Part shown: positions 26,161 to 34,534 of the stretch, piece after piece
How positions within the stretch are numbered: position 1 is the first letter of the stretch
Layout of the letters: the number at the start of each line of letters is the position of its first letter
Assembly (NCBI GenBank): GCA_033851545.1
Contig: JAWWOO010000041.1
Coordinates: 111,743-175,742, forward strand
Direction: 5' to 3'
Source of the DNA: JAWWOL01 sp033851545
Lineage (GTDB): Bacteria > Actinomycetota > Actinomycetes > JAWWOL01
DNA: 64,000 bases
Made by a program: the position numbers and the translations under genes
The notes under the pieces: model-generated
Databases searched by the model: none
Told to the model about the DNA's origin: nothing
The model's input: only the letters and a program-made list of their open reading frames with translations

Positions 26161-26325
26161 GCGACCCGGAACCGGCTCGGGCGCCGCGCGGCGTTCCGCC
26201 CGACCGTGGCGCCGACTGCGGTCCGGCGACAGCCATCTTGCCGACCCCTCTGTCACCCTGGTCGACACGTAGGTCGAAGATCGGCGGTGTAGGCGGGGCG
26301 CGAGTTGACATTCGGAGGATCGCCG

Positions 26326-28695
26326 GTGCGCTGGTGGGATGGCCGGCGGGCGCCGTTCGCACGGGCCTCCGAGGAGCCCTACCGCCGGCGTACGACCGAT
26401 GGCGTCCGGTTGGTCGTCGCTGTCGCCGGCGTGACTTGGCTCTCCCGGAACTCCGCGCACAACTCCGACCTCTCGCTCGCGGTGTTCCACGCCATCAACG
26501 GGTTGCCGGGCAGCCTGCGGCCGGTCTTCGAGGTCTTCTACCGGGCGGCCGCGCTGTGGGCGGTCGCGCTGGTCGTCGCCGCCGCGCTCGCGGCGAGGAG
26601 GTGGCGGCTGGCCCGCGACCTGCTGCTCGCCGGCCTGCTCGGCTGGGGCGCCGCCCGCGGCCTCGGCCTGCTGCTGGCCACCGGCTTCCGGCCGAGCCTG
26701 CGGGCGATCGTACGGACCAAGACCACGCCCGTGTTCCCGAACGTCCCCCTCTCGTTGCTGACCGCCGTCGTCAGCGCCGCGGGGCCTTACCTCACCCGGC
26801 GCGTCCGCTGGTTCGGGTTCGTCCTGGTCGCCCTGCTCGCCCCCGCCGCGCTCTACCTCGGCATCGCGCTGCCCCGGTCGCTCTCCTGCGCCGCCGTCCT
26901 GGGCTGGGGTGCCGCTGCGGCGATCCACCTGCTGTTCGGCTCACCGGGTGGTCGCCCGACGCCGAACCAGGTCGAGGGCGCGTTGCACGACCTCGGCGTG
27001 CTCGGCGCGGCCGACGTGCGCCTGGCGCCCGTACAGCCGCCTGAGCACACCCTGATGCATGCCAGCGACGGTGCCGCCGGGCTCGTGGTCAAGGTCCTCG
27101 GACGCGACGAGCGCGATGCCAGGCTGTTCGCCAAGATGTGGAAATTCCTGTACTACAAGGACTCTGGGCCGACGCTGTTCCTCACCCGCATCCAGGAGGT
27201 CGAGCACCAGGCCTACCTCACCCTGCTGGCCAGGAACAGTGGGGCACGCGTGCCGGCGCTCGTGGTCGCCGGGATGGGCGGCCCTGGGACAGTGCTGCTG
27301 GCCGAGCGTGACGTCGGCGGCAGGGTGCTCGCCGAGCTCGAAGGGTCTGAGGTCGACGAGGCGCTGCTGGTCGACGTCTGGGCCCAGACCGCCCAGCTGC
27401 ATCGGGCCCGGATCGCCCACGGCCGGCTGAACACCGCGCAGCTGCGGGCGACGACCCAGGGGGCCACCATCGTCGGGTTCGCGTTCGCCACGGCGTCGGC
27501 CTCGGAGGAGCTGCGCGCGCAGGACACCGCCGAGCTGCTGGCCACGACCGCCGCGCAGGTCGGCGCCGACCGCGCGGTACGGGCAGCCGTCGCCGCGCTC
27601 GGCCCCGAGGCCGTGGTCGCGGCGCTCCCCCTGCTGCAGCCCGCGGCACTGAGCCGAGACGGCCGGCGGATCGTCGGCCCGCACCGCAAGCTCGGTGAGC
27701 ACCTCGCCGAGCTGCGCGAGGCCGCCGCTGCGGCGACCGCGACCCCCGTACCGGAGCTCGAGCAGCTGCAGCGGATGAGTGGCCCCGACCTCGCCCTGGC
27801 CGTCGGCACGCTGGTCGGCGTGGGCGTCCTGCTCAGCGCCGTCGGCGACCCGAGCACCCTGGCCAAGGCGATCGTACGGGCGCGCCCCTTGCCCCTGGTG
27901 GTGTCGTTCCTGCTGATCCTCGGTACCAACGTCGGCTTCGCCCTCGCGCTGGCCGGGTCGATCAGGCGCCGGCTGCCGTTCTGGCCCAACCTCAAGCTGC
28001 AGCTCGCCGGCGTGTTCTCCAACCTGGCGTTGCCCTTCGGCAGCATGGCGCTCCAGGTCCGGTTCCTGCAGAAGCAGGGCGTCGACGCCGCAACCGCGGT
28101 CGCAGCCGGTGGCATCATCAACCTCGCTGCCGGCACGATCACCCAGGTCGGCCTGTTCTTCCTCGCGATCGAGGCGTCGCCGCGCAAGGTCGACCTCGGG
28201 CAGATCCCGACCGGCACCTTGACGACCGTCCTGCTGATCGCGACGGTGGCGATCCTGGCGGCGTCGCTGGTCGTGCTCGTCGTCCCGCTGCTGCGCCGCA
28301 GGGTCGTCCCTCCGGTGACCCGCGGCCTCCACACCATCGTCGACGTCCTGCGCAGCCCACGCCAGATCGCCTTGCTGATAGGCGGTTCTGCTCTCGCCTA
28401 CGTCCTGTACGGCCTGGCGCTCGCGGCGACGTTGCGGGCCTTCGGGGTGTCGCCGTCGATCTGGGAGCTGATCGCCGCCAACCTCGGCGTGTCCCTGATA
28501 GCGGCGCTGGTGCCCTTCCCCGGTGGCGGCACGGCGGTCTCCAGCATCGGCCTGTCCGGCGCACTGATCGCCATCGGCGTTCCGCAGACCGCTGCCGTGG
28601 GCGGGGTGCTGGTGCACCAGCTGCTCTCTCAGTACCTTCCCGCGCTGCCGGGCTGGCTGGCGTTGCGCTCCCTGATCGCCCACGAGGAGCTCTAG
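26326..28695 (+). CDS. Large flippase-like (LPG-synthase TM region, UPF0104) membrane protein with kinase-like middle
   Basis: The 789-residue protein has three parts. Residues ~20-210 hold several membrane helices; ~215-470 form a soluble domain with VVKVLGRDERDARLFAKMWK and HRARIAHGRLNTAQ, reminiscent of aminoglycoside/lipopolysaccharide kinase folds; and ~490-785 hold about eight helices of the lysylphosphatidylglycerol-synthetase/AglD-like flippase family, with VPFPGGGTAVSSIGLSGALI near the end. Such proteins are thought to move or modify lipids or polyprenyl-linked glycans in the membrane. GTG 26326 was preferred over the in-frame TTG at 26305 because GGAGG lies 7 bases before it. Confidence 0.8.
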   Translation: MRWWDGRRAPFARASEEPYRRRTTDGVRLVVAVAGVTWLSRNSAHNSDLSLAVFHAINGLPGSLRPVFEVFYRAAALWAVALVVAAALAARRWRLARDLLLAGLLGWGAARGLGLLLATGFRPSLRAIVRTKTTPVFPNVPLSLLTAVVSAAGPYLTRRVRWFGFVLVALLAPAALYLGIALPRSLSCAAVLGWGAAAAIHLLFGSPGGRPTPNQVEGALHDLGVLGAADVRLAPVQPPEHTLMHASDGAAGLVVKVLGRDERDARLFAKMWKFLYYKDSGPTLFLTRIQEVEHQAYLTLLARNSGARVPALVVAGMGGPGTVLLAERDVGGRVLAELEGSEVDEALLVDVWAQTAQLHRARIAHGRLNTAQLRATTQGATIVGFAFATASASEELRAQDTAELLATTAAQVGADRAVRAAVAALGPEAVVAALPLLQPAALSRDGRRIVGPHRKLGEHLAELREAAAAATATPVPELEQLQRMSGPDLALAVGTLVGVGVLLSAVGDPSTLAKAIVRARPLPLVVSFLLILGTNVGFALALAGSIRRRLPFWPNLKLQLAGVFSNLALPFGSMALQVRFLQKQGVDAATAVAAGGIINLAAGTITQVGLFFLAIEASPRKVDLGQIPTGTLTTVLLIATVAILAASLVVLVVPLLRRRVVPPVTRGLHTIVDVLRSPRQIALLIGGSALAYVLYGLALAATLRAFGVSPSIWELIAANLGVSLIAALVPFPGGGTAVSSIGLSGALIAIGVPQTAAVGGVLVHQLLSQYLPALPGWLALRSLIAHEEL

Positions 28696-28766
28696 CCCCC
28701 GAACTCCCGCCAAGTGGCGCGAGCGGTCCGGGGCATAGGTCCGGCGGTGGCGAGGTTGCCGCGTAC

Positions 28767-29051
28767 ATGACTACTGCAACCTGGAACGGCTCCGTCATCG
28801 CCAAGTCCGACGACACGGTGATCGTCGAGGGCAACCACTATTTCCCCCTTGACTCGGTGCTGCCCGACGTCCTCGTCGACTCGAACTCCCACACCATCTG
28901 CCCCTGGAAGGGCACCGCGAGCTACTACTCCGTGGTCGTCGACGGCGAGACCAACAAGGACGCGGCGTGGTACTACCCGACGCCCAAGGCCGCCGCCCGG
29001 CAGATCACCGGCCGGGTCGCCTTCTGGCACGGCGTCGAGGTCACCGACTGA
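28767..29051 (+). CDS. DUF427 domain-containing protein
   Basis: The 94-residue product matches the small DUF427 family: NHYFPLDSV, CPWKGTASYYSV with the conserved Cys-Pro-Trp-Lys, and AWYYPTPKAAA. The fold is a single beta-rich tent-like domain; biochemical function is not established. It stands alone between the membrane protein and the MerR gene, with its own 70-base upstream region that lacks an obvious promoter. Confidence 0.88.
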   Translation: MTTATWNGSVIAKSDDTVIVEGNHYFPLDSVLPDVLVDSNSHTICPWKGTASYYSVVVDGETNKDAAWYYPTPKAAARQITGRVAFWHGVEVTD

Positions 29052-29063
29052 CCGGCGATTTGA

Positions 29064-29081
29064 CTTCGAGTGCACTTGAAG
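29064..29081. promoter_or_regulatory. MerR-type operator
   Basis: CTTCGAGTGCACTTGAAG is an 18-bp near-perfect palindrome (one mismatched pair). It overlaps a TTGACT -35-like hexamer at 29060-29065 and ends 10 bases before the merR-type start. Long-spacer promoters with a central dyad are typical targets of MerR regulators, so this is probably the autoregulatory site for the regulator and the coupled reductase. Confidence 0.55.
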
Positions 29082-29091
29082 GGGCAGGGTG

Positions 29092-29505
29092 ATGGATGTG
29101 ACCGAGACCCTGAGCCCCGACCTGACGGACCCGCCGCCGACGGAGCAGCTGTACGACATCGCGGACGTGGCGCTGCGGACCGGGCTGACCGCCCACACGC
29201 TGCGCTACTACGAGCGGGCCGGCCTGGTGCAGAGCCCCGCGCGTGACGCGGTCGGCCGCCGCCGCTACTCCGAGGCGGACGTCCGCTGGCTGATCTTCCT
29301 GACCCGGCTCCGATCGACCGGCATGCCGATCCGGGTGGTCCGCCAGTACATCGAGCTGTGCTGGGCCGGTGACGGCAACGAGGGCGACCGGCTGGTCATC
29401 CTCGAGGCGCACCGGGAGACCGTACGGAAGCGGCTCGAGCAGGCGCGGCGGGACCTCGAGCACATCGACTTCAAGATCGACCTCTACCGGAAGGCATCAT
29501 CATGA
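29092..29505 (+). CDS. MerR family transcriptional regulator
   Basis: The 137-residue regulator has the MerR winged-helix motif LYDIADVALRTGLTAHTLRY (near residues 18-37) followed by YERAGLV and RRRYSEADVRWL. The C-terminal coiled helix ends without a cysteine-rich metal site, so it is not a metal or SoxR-type sensor. ATG 29092 follows GGGG by 7 bases; a GTG directly before it is an alternative. Its stop overlaps the aldo/keto reductase start, so it likely controls that gene. The inducer is unknown, perhaps a reactive aldehyde or redox stress. Confidence 0.88.
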   Translation: MDVTETLSPDLTDPPPTEQLYDIADVALRTGLTAHTLRYYERAGLVQSPARDAVGRRRYSEADVRWLIFLTRLRSTGMPIRVVRQYIELCWAGDGNEGDRLVILEAHRETVRKRLEQARRDLEHIDFKIDLYRKASS

Positions 29506-30497
29506 CCCGCACTCTCGGCACCGGCTCCGCAGCCCTCGAGGTCTCCAACCAGGGCCTCGGCTGCATGGGGATGAGTGAGTTCTACGGCAAGCGCGACGAC
29601 GCCGAGTCGATCGCCACCATCCACCGGGCCCTCGACCTGGGCGTCAACTTCCTCGACACCGCAGACATGTACGGGCCGTTCGTCAACGAGGAGCTGGTCG
29701 GGCGGGCCATCGCCGGCCGCCGTGACCAGGTCGTGCTCGCGACGAAGTTCGGCAACAGGCGTGGCCCCAACGGTGAATACCTCGGCGTGTCAGGCGATCC
29801 CGACTACGTCCGGCAGGCCTGCGACGCGTCGCTCAAGCGGCTCGGCGTGGATCACATCGACCTCTACTACCAGCACCGGGTGGACAAGAACACGCCGATC
29901 GAGGACACCGTCGGGGCGATGGCAGAGCTGGTCGCCGCCGGCAAGGTCCGGCACCTCGGGCTCTCCGAGGCCTCACCCGCGACGATCCGCCGGGCCTCCG
30001 CCGTGCACCCGATCACCGCGCTGCAGACCGAGTACTCGCTGTGGACCCGGGACCCCGAGGTGAACGGCGTTCTGGACACCGTACGGGAGCTCGGCATCGG
30101 TTTCGTGGCCTACAGCCCCCTCGGCCGCGGCTTCCTGACCGGGCAGATCACCTCGCCGGACGACTTCGAGGACAACGACTTCCGCAAGAACAACCCCCGG
30201 TTCCAGGGCGAGAACTTCCAGCAGAACCTCGAGCTCGTCCAGCGCGTACGGGAGATTGCCGAGGAGAAGGGCTGCACGCCCGCCCAGCTCGCGCTGGCCT
30301 GGGTGATGGCTCAGGCGACGCCGGAGACGGCGGTCGTCCCGATTCCTGGCACCAAGCGGCGCAAGTACCTCGAGGAGAACATCGGCGCCAACGACGTCAC
30401 CCTCGACGACAAGGACCTCGCCCGTCTCCACGAGGCGGCCCCCGCCGGAGCGACCCTGGGCGACCGCTACGCGAGCATGGCGACGATCGACAACTGA
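29502..30497 (+). CDS. Aldo/keto reductase
   Basis: The 331-residue NADPH-dependent reductase has the AKR catalytic tetrad: Asp and Tyr in FLDTADMYGPF (residues ~47-57), Lys in VVLATKFG (~77-84) and His in LYYQHRVD (~125). GLSEAS and the C-terminal PIPGTKRRKYLEEN segment fit the AKR12/AKR13-like group. ATG 29502 overlaps the merR stop by 4 bases, which makes it part of a regulated two-gene operon; the natural substrate is not known. Confidence 0.93.
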   Translation: MTRTLGTGSAALEVSNQGLGCMGMSEFYGKRDDAESIATIHRALDLGVNFLDTADMYGPFVNEELVGRAIAGRRDQVVLATKFGNRRGPNGEYLGVSGDPDYVRQACDASLKRLGVDHIDLYYQHRVDKNTPIEDTVGAMAELVAAGKVRHLGLSEASPATIRRASAVHPITALQTEYSLWTRDPEVNGVLDTVRELGIGFVAYSPLGRGFLTGQITSPDDFEDNDFRKNNPRFQGENFQQNLELVQRVREIAEEKGCTPAQLALAWVMAQATPETAVVPIPGTKRRKYLEENIGANDVTLDDKDLARLHEAAPAGATLGDRYASMATIDN

Positions 30498-30511
30498 GTC
30501 ACGATGGTGGG

Positions 30512-31216
30512 GTGACCCCCGACGCGAGCATCCTCGACAATCCCGCCTGGGCCGCCCTCAACGGACCGCAACAAGGGCTGGCCGAGGTGCACGGCCAGGC
30601 CCGGCGCTATCCGGTGGACGTCTCGCCCTTCGTCGGCGTGCCCCTCCGCCCCGACAGTGACGTCTGGGCGGACCTGCGGGCGCTGGTCGGTGCGGGGGCA
30701 AGCATGGTCATGATCGGCAACGGTGTTGCGGTGCCGGCGGGCTGGACGGTCGAGTTCAGCGGCGACGGCGTCCAGCTCCTGGCCACCGACCGGTTCGAGA
30801 CGGCCCCGTACGGCGAGGCCGTCGTTCTCGGCGACGAGGACGCCGAGGAGATGCTCGACCTCACGGCGCGCACCAAGCCGGGTCCGTTCTTGCCGCGCAC
30901 CCACGTCATGGGCACCTACCTGGGGGTACGCCGCGAAGGCCGGCTGGTGGCCATGGCCGGCGAGCGGCTGCGACCGCCGGGGTTCGCGGAGATCAGTGCC
31001 GTCTGCACCGATCCCGACTTCCGCGGCCAGGGTTTCGGCACCCGGCTGGTGCAGGCCGTCGGCCACAACATCCGGGCGCGCGGGGAGACGCCGATGATGC
31101 ATGCCGCAGCCAGCAACGAGAACGCGATCCGGCTCTACCGGTCGCTGGGCTTCGAGATCCGCCGCGAGGTCAGCTTCTTCGCCGCCCGCGCGCCTTCGGC
31201 CGAGGGTGCGCTCTAG
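30512..31216 (+). CDS. GNAT family N-acetyltransferase
   Basis: The 234-residue protein carries the acetyl-CoA-binding segment AVCTDPDFRGQGFGTRLVQA (near residues 169-188) and MHAAASNENAIRLYRSLGFE near the C-terminus, as in FR47-like acetyltransferases. The N-terminal 100 residues are family-specific. GTG 30512 follows the aldo/keto reductase stop by 14 bases, so it may be a third gene of that operon. The acetyl acceptor is unknown. Confidence 0.87.
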   Translation: MTPDASILDNPAWAALNGPQQGLAEVHGQARRYPVDVSPFVGVPLRPDSDVWADLRALVGAGASMVMIGNGVAVPAGWTVEFSGDGVQLLATDRFETAPYGEAVVLGDEDAEEMLDLTARTKPGPFLPRTHVMGTYLGVRREGRLVAMAGERLRPPGFAEISAVCTDPDFRGQGFGTRLVQAVGHNIRARGETPMMHAAASNENAIRLYRSLGFEIRREVSFFAARAPSAEGAL

Positions 31217-31281
31217 CGTGGGGCGCGTAGCGCGAGAACCGCTGCTCGTTTCGGCGCCGATCGGCGGGCGGGCGGCCGCCG

Positions 31282-31878
31282 TCAGTTGAGTGACGGGTCC
31301 TGCGGATAGGAAGCCACCAGGGCCAGCGGCCCCGGCTGGCGGCGTAAGACCCTGCGCCACAAGCTGTCCGGCTCGGGTGTGACCGCGTCCTCGGGCAGCG
31401 CGTCCACGACGTACCAGCTGCCCTCGGCAATCTCCTCCCGCAGCTGCTCCGCGCCCCAGCCCGCATAGCCGGCGAAGATCCGCACCCCCCGGCAACCGGC
31501 GGGCAGCGCGTACGGCTCCTCGAGGTCGAGCGTGCCGAGGGAGCCGCCGAGGACCCGCAGCCCGCCGTCGTCGTCGTCGGGCAGCCCCGGCGGGCACCAG
31601 GCCAGGCCGAGGGCGGCAGACGGTTGTACGGGTCCGCCGACGAACACGCGTACCGGATCGGTGGCGTGCAACGCCCACTCCGGCAGCGCATCGGCAACGT
31701 CGGCCTCGGACGGGCGGTTGAGGACCACGCCCAGCACGCCGTCGTCACTGTGGTCGAGCAGCAGGATGACCGTACGGCGGAAGTTGGGGTCCTCGAGCAA
31801 CGGCGTCGCGACCAGCAGCCGGCCGGCGCCGGGTTCGGTCGAGTCCGCTGGGTCGGGCACGGGGCCCGGCTCGGTCAT
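31282..31878 (-). CDS. YqgE/AlgH family protein
   Basis: The 198-residue product shows the YqgE/AlgH landmarks: GRLLVATPLLEDPNFRRTV (near residues 18-36), GVVLNRPSE, VFVGGPVQPS, and IFAGYAGWGAEQLREEI (near 140). Family members occur widely but the biochemical role is not settled. ATG 31878 is 8 bases downstream of the IdeR-like regulator's stop on the same strand, so the two probably share a transcript and iron control may extend to it. Confidence 0.88.
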   Translation of the reverse strand: MTEPGPVPDPADSTEPGAGRLLVATPLLEDPNFRRTVILLLDHSDDGVLGVVLNRPSEADVADALPEWALHATDPVRVFVGGPVQPSAALGLAWCPPGLPDDDDGGLRVLGGSLGTLDLEEPYALPAGCRGVRIFAGYAGWGAEQLREEIAEGSWYVVDALPEDAVTPEPDSLWRRVLRRQPGPLALVASYPQDPSLN

Positions 31879-31886
31879 GACGGGCG

Positions 31887-32366
31887 TCAGCCGGCCGCAG
31901 ACGCCGTCGCCGTACGCGACTGGGTGGGCGTGCTGATGTCGACCTGGCTGACCAGCCCGCCCGGTCCGGTGAAGGGGCAGCGCTCGGCGGGCCCGAAGCG
32001 CAGCCGCAGCTTGGCCTCGACGTCGTCGCTGATCACGTGCTCCCAGTTGCAGGCCTCGGCGTGGGCGGATGCCGGGTCCAGGCCGATCAGGGTCGTCAGC
32101 ATCTGCTCGGCCAGCACGTGCTTGCTCAGCACGCTGCTGGCGACCTTGCGGCCCACGTCGGTCAGGCTCAGGGTCCGGTCGGGCTCGTTCAGCTCGAGCA
32201 GCCCGTCCCCGGCCAGCTTGGCGACGGTCTGGCTCACGGCCGGGGCGCTGTGGTGCAGCCGCTCGACCAGGCGGGCCCGCAAGGCAGGCACCCCGGCCAG
32301 CTCGAGCTCGAGAACCGTCCGCAGATACATCTGGGTGGTCTCGGTGGTGTCGCCGACTGCGCTCAC
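31887..32366 (-). CDS. IdeR/DtxR-like iron-dependent regulator lacking the third domain
   Basis: The 159-residue protein closely matches domains 1 and 2 of mycobacterial IdeR: TTQMYLRTVLELEL at the start, HSAPAVSQTVAKL as recognition helix region, and KHVLAE and HAEACNWEHVISDDVE in the dimer/metal domain. The usual ligands are all in place: Met13, His83, Glu87, His102, Cys106, Glu109 and His110. It ends about 70 residues short of full-length IdeR, without the SH3-like domain. GTG 32366 was chosen because AAGGAAGG lies about 8 bases before it and the IdeR-like sequence begins there; a longer frame starts at 32438. An iron box lies upstream. Confidence 0.87.
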   Translation of the reverse strand: MSAVGDTTETTQMYLRTVLELELAGVPALRARLVERLHHSAPAVSQTVAKLAGDGLLELNEPDRTLSLTDVGRKVASSVLSKHVLAEQMLTTLIGLDPASAHAEACNWEHVISDDVEAKLRLRFGPAERCPFTGPGGLVSQVDISTPTQSRTATASAAG

Positions 32367-32439
32367 TCCGGCCTTCCTTCCGCCTGACGTCAGGCCCGGG
32401 TCTTGCATCCCGCATGAACTGCGCTGGATTATCACCAAG

Positions 32440-32458
32440 TCAGGTAAGGCTAAGTTAA
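32440..32458. promoter_or_regulatory. Iron box (DtxR/IdeR operator)
   Basis: TCAGGTAAGGCTAAGTTAA matches the IdeR/DtxR consensus TWAGGTTAGSCTAACCTWA at 15 of 19 positions. It lies about 75 bases upstream of the IdeR-like gene's GTG start, in the promoter region, suggesting iron-dependent autoregulation or control by a full-length IdeR elsewhere. Confidence 0.65.
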
Positions 32459-32503
32459 TTCCCTACTCGGGCCTGACGGGCCCGTGGTGAGCATTCTAGT
32501 GGT

Positions 32504-32968
32504 TTAGTTCCTCCGGCGGGCGGCCTGACAAGCTCCCGCTTCGGTCGCCCCGCGCTGCCGCGCTCGCGTCGCCGGCCGTTCCAGGAAAGTGCCGTCTGGT
32601 ACGACAAACCCGGCGGCTTCGTAGAGGCCGTGCGCGTCGTTGGTGTGCAGCATCCAACGGAAGTCCCGCCCCGGGCCCTCCTCGATCATCGCCCTGACCA
32701 GGGCCTTGCCGAGCCCGCGTCCACGATGGTCGGGCAGCACGAAGACGTCGGCCAGGTAGGCGATCGCCACCCCGTCGGAGACCGCCCGGGCGAACCCGAC
32801 CATCGCGTCGCCGTCGTACGCCCCGACGACCCGCCAGGCCCCGTACGCCTGCGCTTCCACGTCCTGCCGGGTGCGCCATCGGCCCCAGTAGGCCGTGGTC
32901 GACAGGAACTCCCAGAGCACCTCGAGGTCGACCTCGGCACGGTCGTCGGAGATCCGGTACTGCGCCAT
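32504..32968 (-). CDS. GNAT family N-acetyltransferase
   Basis: This 154-residue protein has the acetyl-CoA motif VFVLPDHRGRGLGKALVRAM near residues 76-95 and AHGLYEAAGFV afterwards, typical of small GNAT enzymes. Substrate is unknown. It reads toward the iron-box region of the IdeR-like gene, with about 45 bases between its stop and the box. Its start at 32968 is 78 bases from the end of the MFS gene on the same strand. Confidence 0.87.
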   Translation of the reverse strand: MAQYRISDDRAEVDLEVLWEFLSTTAYWGRWRTRQDVEAQAYGAWRVVGAYDGDAMVGFARAVSDGVAIAYLADVFVLPDHRGRGLGKALVRAMIEEGPGRDFRWMLHTNDAHGLYEAAGFVVPDGTFLERPATRARQRGATEAGACQAARRRN

Positions 32969-33046
32969 GTCGCGATCCTGTCACCCTCGCGCGAGCAGGA
33001 CCCGAGAGCGCGCGGCGGGTGGCTGCCCTGGGTCCAGGTAAGCCGG

Positions 33047-34267
33047 TCAGCAGGCAGCCGTCTCGCGCGGCAGGTCGGCGATGGTCAGCTCGGCCGGCTC
33101 CGAGACCTTGCGGCCGCGGATCGCCACCGTTGCCGCGACCGCCACTGCGCACGTGCCCACCGCGAAGCCCGCGTGCGTCGAGTGATGGTCGACAACCCGG
33201 CCGGCGACCGAGGCACCGACCGCGAAGCCGATGCCGAGCGACGACCCGATCAGGCTGAAGCCCTCCGTGAGCCGGTCGGCAGGGCAGTACTTCTCGATCA
33301 GCAGCGAGGACGTGATGATCGCCGGCGCGATGCTGACCCCCATGAACGCGCCGGCGAGAGCCATCAGCGGCAGGTTCGGCGCCAGCGCGACGCCGAGCGC
33401 GAAGACCGCGAGGCTGGAGACGGTGAGCGTGAACCGGCGCTCGGGCGCGGTTGCCCAGTGCCTGCTTCCGTACACCAGGCCGCCGATGCAGCTGCCGGCG
33501 GAGATGATCGCGAGCAGCCAGCCCGTGTCGGCCCGGCTGCCGTGCTGCGTGGCGAAGGCGACCATCGTCACGTCGGTCGAGCCGAACAGCGTGCCGACCA
33601 TCGTGTAGGTCAGGCAGACCATGAGGATCACCGGGATGCGCAGGGGCGAGGCGCCATGGCCGGCGGGTCGTCCGGACGAGGGCTCGGTCTGCCGCTGCAG
33701 CGCGAAGGCCACCGTGCCGAACACCGTGAAGCCCAGGGCGGTCAGCAGGCCGGCGGCCGGGTCGATCGAGGTGGACAGCACGGTCACCAGCACCGGCCCG
33801 AGCACGAACACCAGCTCGTCCAGCACGGACTCGAGCGCGTACGCGGTGTCCAGCGACCGTCCCGTGCCGAGCAGCGCCGACCAGCGGGCCCGGACCTGAG
33901 AGCCGAGCGGCGGGCAGCAGGCCCCGGTGGGGATCGCCGCGGCGAACAGCGTCCAGCTCGGGGCACCGTTCTCGGCGAGCAGCAACAGCGCCACGACGCC
34001 GGCCGCGTGCACGGCGACCATCGGCAGCAGGATCCGGCTCTGGCCGAGCCGGTCGGTGAGCCGGCCGAGGTAGGGCTGGGCCACCGAGCCGACCGTCACA
34101 TAGGTCGCCGACACCGCACCGGCCATCCCGTACCGGTGGGTCACCGCGGACACGAGCAGCAGGATGCCGAGGTTGGTCATCGACAGCCACATGCGGCCGA
34201 TCCACGCCGCGCTGGAGAAACCGAGCGCGCCGGGCTTCGAGAGCACGGCGCGGTACTGGGCGAGCAC
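33047..34267 (-). CDS. MFS transporter (12-helix)
   Basis: The product (406 residues) has twelve predicted membrane helices and the MFS loop 2-3 motif GRLTDRLGQSRIL near residues 69-81. It looks like an efflux or solute permease of unspecified substrate. GTG 34267 was chosen because GGAG stands 5 bases before it; GTG 34273 is another option, and a longer frame to 34534 reads through unrelated sequence. The 110-base upstream region separates it from a thioredoxin relic on the same strand. Confidence 0.87.
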   Translation of the reverse strand: MLAQYRAVLSKPGALGFSSAAWIGRMWLSMTNLGILLLVSAVTHRYGMAGAVSATYVTVGSVAQPYLGRLTDRLGQSRILLPMVAVHAAGVVALLLLAENGAPSWTLFAAAIPTGACCPPLGSQVRARWSALLGTGRSLDTAYALESVLDELVFVLGPVLVTVLSTSIDPAAGLLTALGFTVFGTVAFALQRQTEPSSGRPAGHGASPLRIPVILMVCLTYTMVGTLFGSTDVTMVAFATQHGSRADTGWLLAIISAGSCIGGLVYGSRHWATAPERRFTLTVSSLAVFALGVALAPNLPLMALAGAFMGVSIAPAIITSSLLIEKYCPADRLTEGFSLIGSSLGIGFAVGASVAGRVVDHHSTHAGFAVGTCAVAVAATVAIRGRKVSEPAELTIADLPRETAAC

Positions 34268-34380
34268 AAGCACTCCTCTTTTGTATGCAACCCAAGACGT
34301 TAGCAATCCAGCGACGATCGGCCGATCGGTTTTGCGACATGCGGACCGACGAAACTGTTGCGGTACAGAGACCGGTCGGG

Positions 34381-34530
34381 TCAGAGGTGCGGCTCGACCG
34401 CCTTCATCAGCGCCGGCAAGCCCATCACCCCGTAGGCCCGTACCGTCTCGGGGTTGGTGTCGGCATCGATCGAGACCACCTGCATCCTGCCGGCCTCGTC
34501 TTCGGCGATCCGCTCGGGCGGCCCAGCGAC
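34381..34530 (-). pseudogene. Thioredoxin relic
   Basis: Read on the minus strand, 49 codons end in TGA at 34381. They include ERIAEDEAGRMQVVSIDADT followed by NPETVRAYGVMGLPALM, an unmistakable thioredoxin core (helix 2, strand 3 and the cis-proline loop). The N-terminal strands and the CGPC active site are missing: the frame begins just after a TGA at 34531, beside a palindromic repeat, with GPP where GPC would be. The C-terminal FKDG region is also deleted. This is a decayed internal fragment, not a working gene. Confidence 0.75.
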
Positions 34531-34534
34531 TCAT

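Noticed and set aside
26305..26310. TTGACA before the flippase-like gene as a -35 box or TTG start
   Set aside because: The matching -10 would fall inside the gene, and GTG 26326 has a far better ribosome binding site.
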